Of a stretch of 64,000 bases of DNA, positions 63,896-64,000 are shown piece by piece. The DNA comes from Pseudoruminococcus massiliensis (GTDB lineage Bacteria; Bacillota; Clostridia; Oscillospirales; Acutalibacteraceae). The DNA is taken from contig NZ_OLMR01000006.1 in the NCBI RefSeq assembly GCF_900291955.1, positions 1 through 64,000 of the forward strand, given 5' to 3'. Numbering within the stretch: position 1 is the first letter of the stretch; each line of letters starts with the position of its first letter. The translations under genes and the position numbers were made by a program. A model generated the notes under the pieces. That model was not told the DNA's origin, searched no databases, and saw only the letters and a list, made by a program, of their open reading frames with translations.

Positions 63896-64000
63896 TCAGA
63901 ACAAACCCGAAATTTTACCGTTGTCGTCAACATCAATTCTGTTTGCGGCAGGAACCTTTGGAAGTCCAGGCATAGTCATAATATCGCCTGTATAAATAAC
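63896..64000 (-). CDS. fhs: Formate-tetrahydrofolate ligase, C-terminal end (runs off the window)
   Basis: The last 34 codons and the stop at 63898-63896: [20 protein letters not shown] and [26 protein letters not shown] is the near-invariant C-terminus of this ligase. One-carbon metabolism. The gene continues beyond 64000, so completeness is unknown. It lies 11 bp before the tsaE start, probably in one operon. Confidence 0.92.
   Translation of the reverse strand, partial: VIYTGDIMTMPGLPKVPAANRIDVDDNGKISGLF

Overview
The window joins two kinds of DNA. Positions 1 to about 26,260 are the right-hand part of an integrative and conjugative element (ICE). From about 26,260 to 64,000 it is the chromosome of a low-GC, spore-forming Clostridia-type Firmicute. 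The host assignment is inference: it rests on the ctsR-mcsA-mcsB-clpC operon, spoVAE, yqfC/yqfD, a single-chain glycyl-tRNA synthetase, formate-tetrahydrofolate ligase and intergenic hairpin repeats of a kind I associate with gut Ruminococcus-like bacteria.

ICE part. The window opens inside an IS3-family insertion sequence that has cut the conjugation ATPase gene virB4, leaving only its 3' half. A class B sortase and a membrane-anchored CHAP cell-wall hydrolase follow. Next comes a divergent HTH repressor / SLOG-family pair, separated by three operator-like repeats spaced exactly 30 bp apart. At 5.2-20.6 kb lies a complete defence operon read as BREX type 4: a small HTH regulator, a 1106-residue protein carrying an RNA polymerase alpha-CTD-like and a sigma region 4-like domain, BrxP (PAPS-reductase-like / ferredoxin / DUF4007), the BrxC ATPase, PglZ, a short BrxL, a tiny zinc protein and a cysteine desulfurase. 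A WYL regulator of BrxR type closes it. No adenine methyltransferase (PglX) is present. The desulfurase plus the PAPS-reductase-like protein suggest sulfur chemistry as the self-marking or effector reaction (inference). A LexA-like regulator, three small genes, a 540-bp hairpin-rich gap, a sigma-like gene, a cysteine-rich gene, an excisionase and a tyrosine integrase complete the element at a tRNA-Ser(CGA) gene. The sigma-like gene and the integrase are each interrupted by one in-frame TAG at a place where Gln fits.

Chromosomal part. In order: telA / VWA protein / xpaC with an orphan LolD-type ATPase; the ctsR heat-shock operon with two CtsR boxes around its promoter; VanZ, ruvX, a histidine phosphatase, pyrD and pyrK; glyQS; spoVAE; gpsA; a scar region with a tRNA 3'-end fragment and gene remnants; a GH3 lipoprotein; asnB; a broken marR; an MBL hydrolase, dtd, relA and recJ; yqfC and yqfD; rpsF-ssb-rpsR; a TSCPD protein; an HTH regulator; a medium-chain dehydrogenase next to an unusual 925-residue fusion of a pyruvyl-transferase domain with a complete MenD-like thiamine-diphosphate enzyme; rpiB; tsaB and tsaE; and the end of fhs. 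Most operons end in clear rho-independent terminators.

The best candidates for something new are the BREX operon's extra genes (the alpha-CTD/sigma-4 giant, the desulfurase, the zinc protein) and the pyruvyl transferase-MenD fusion.
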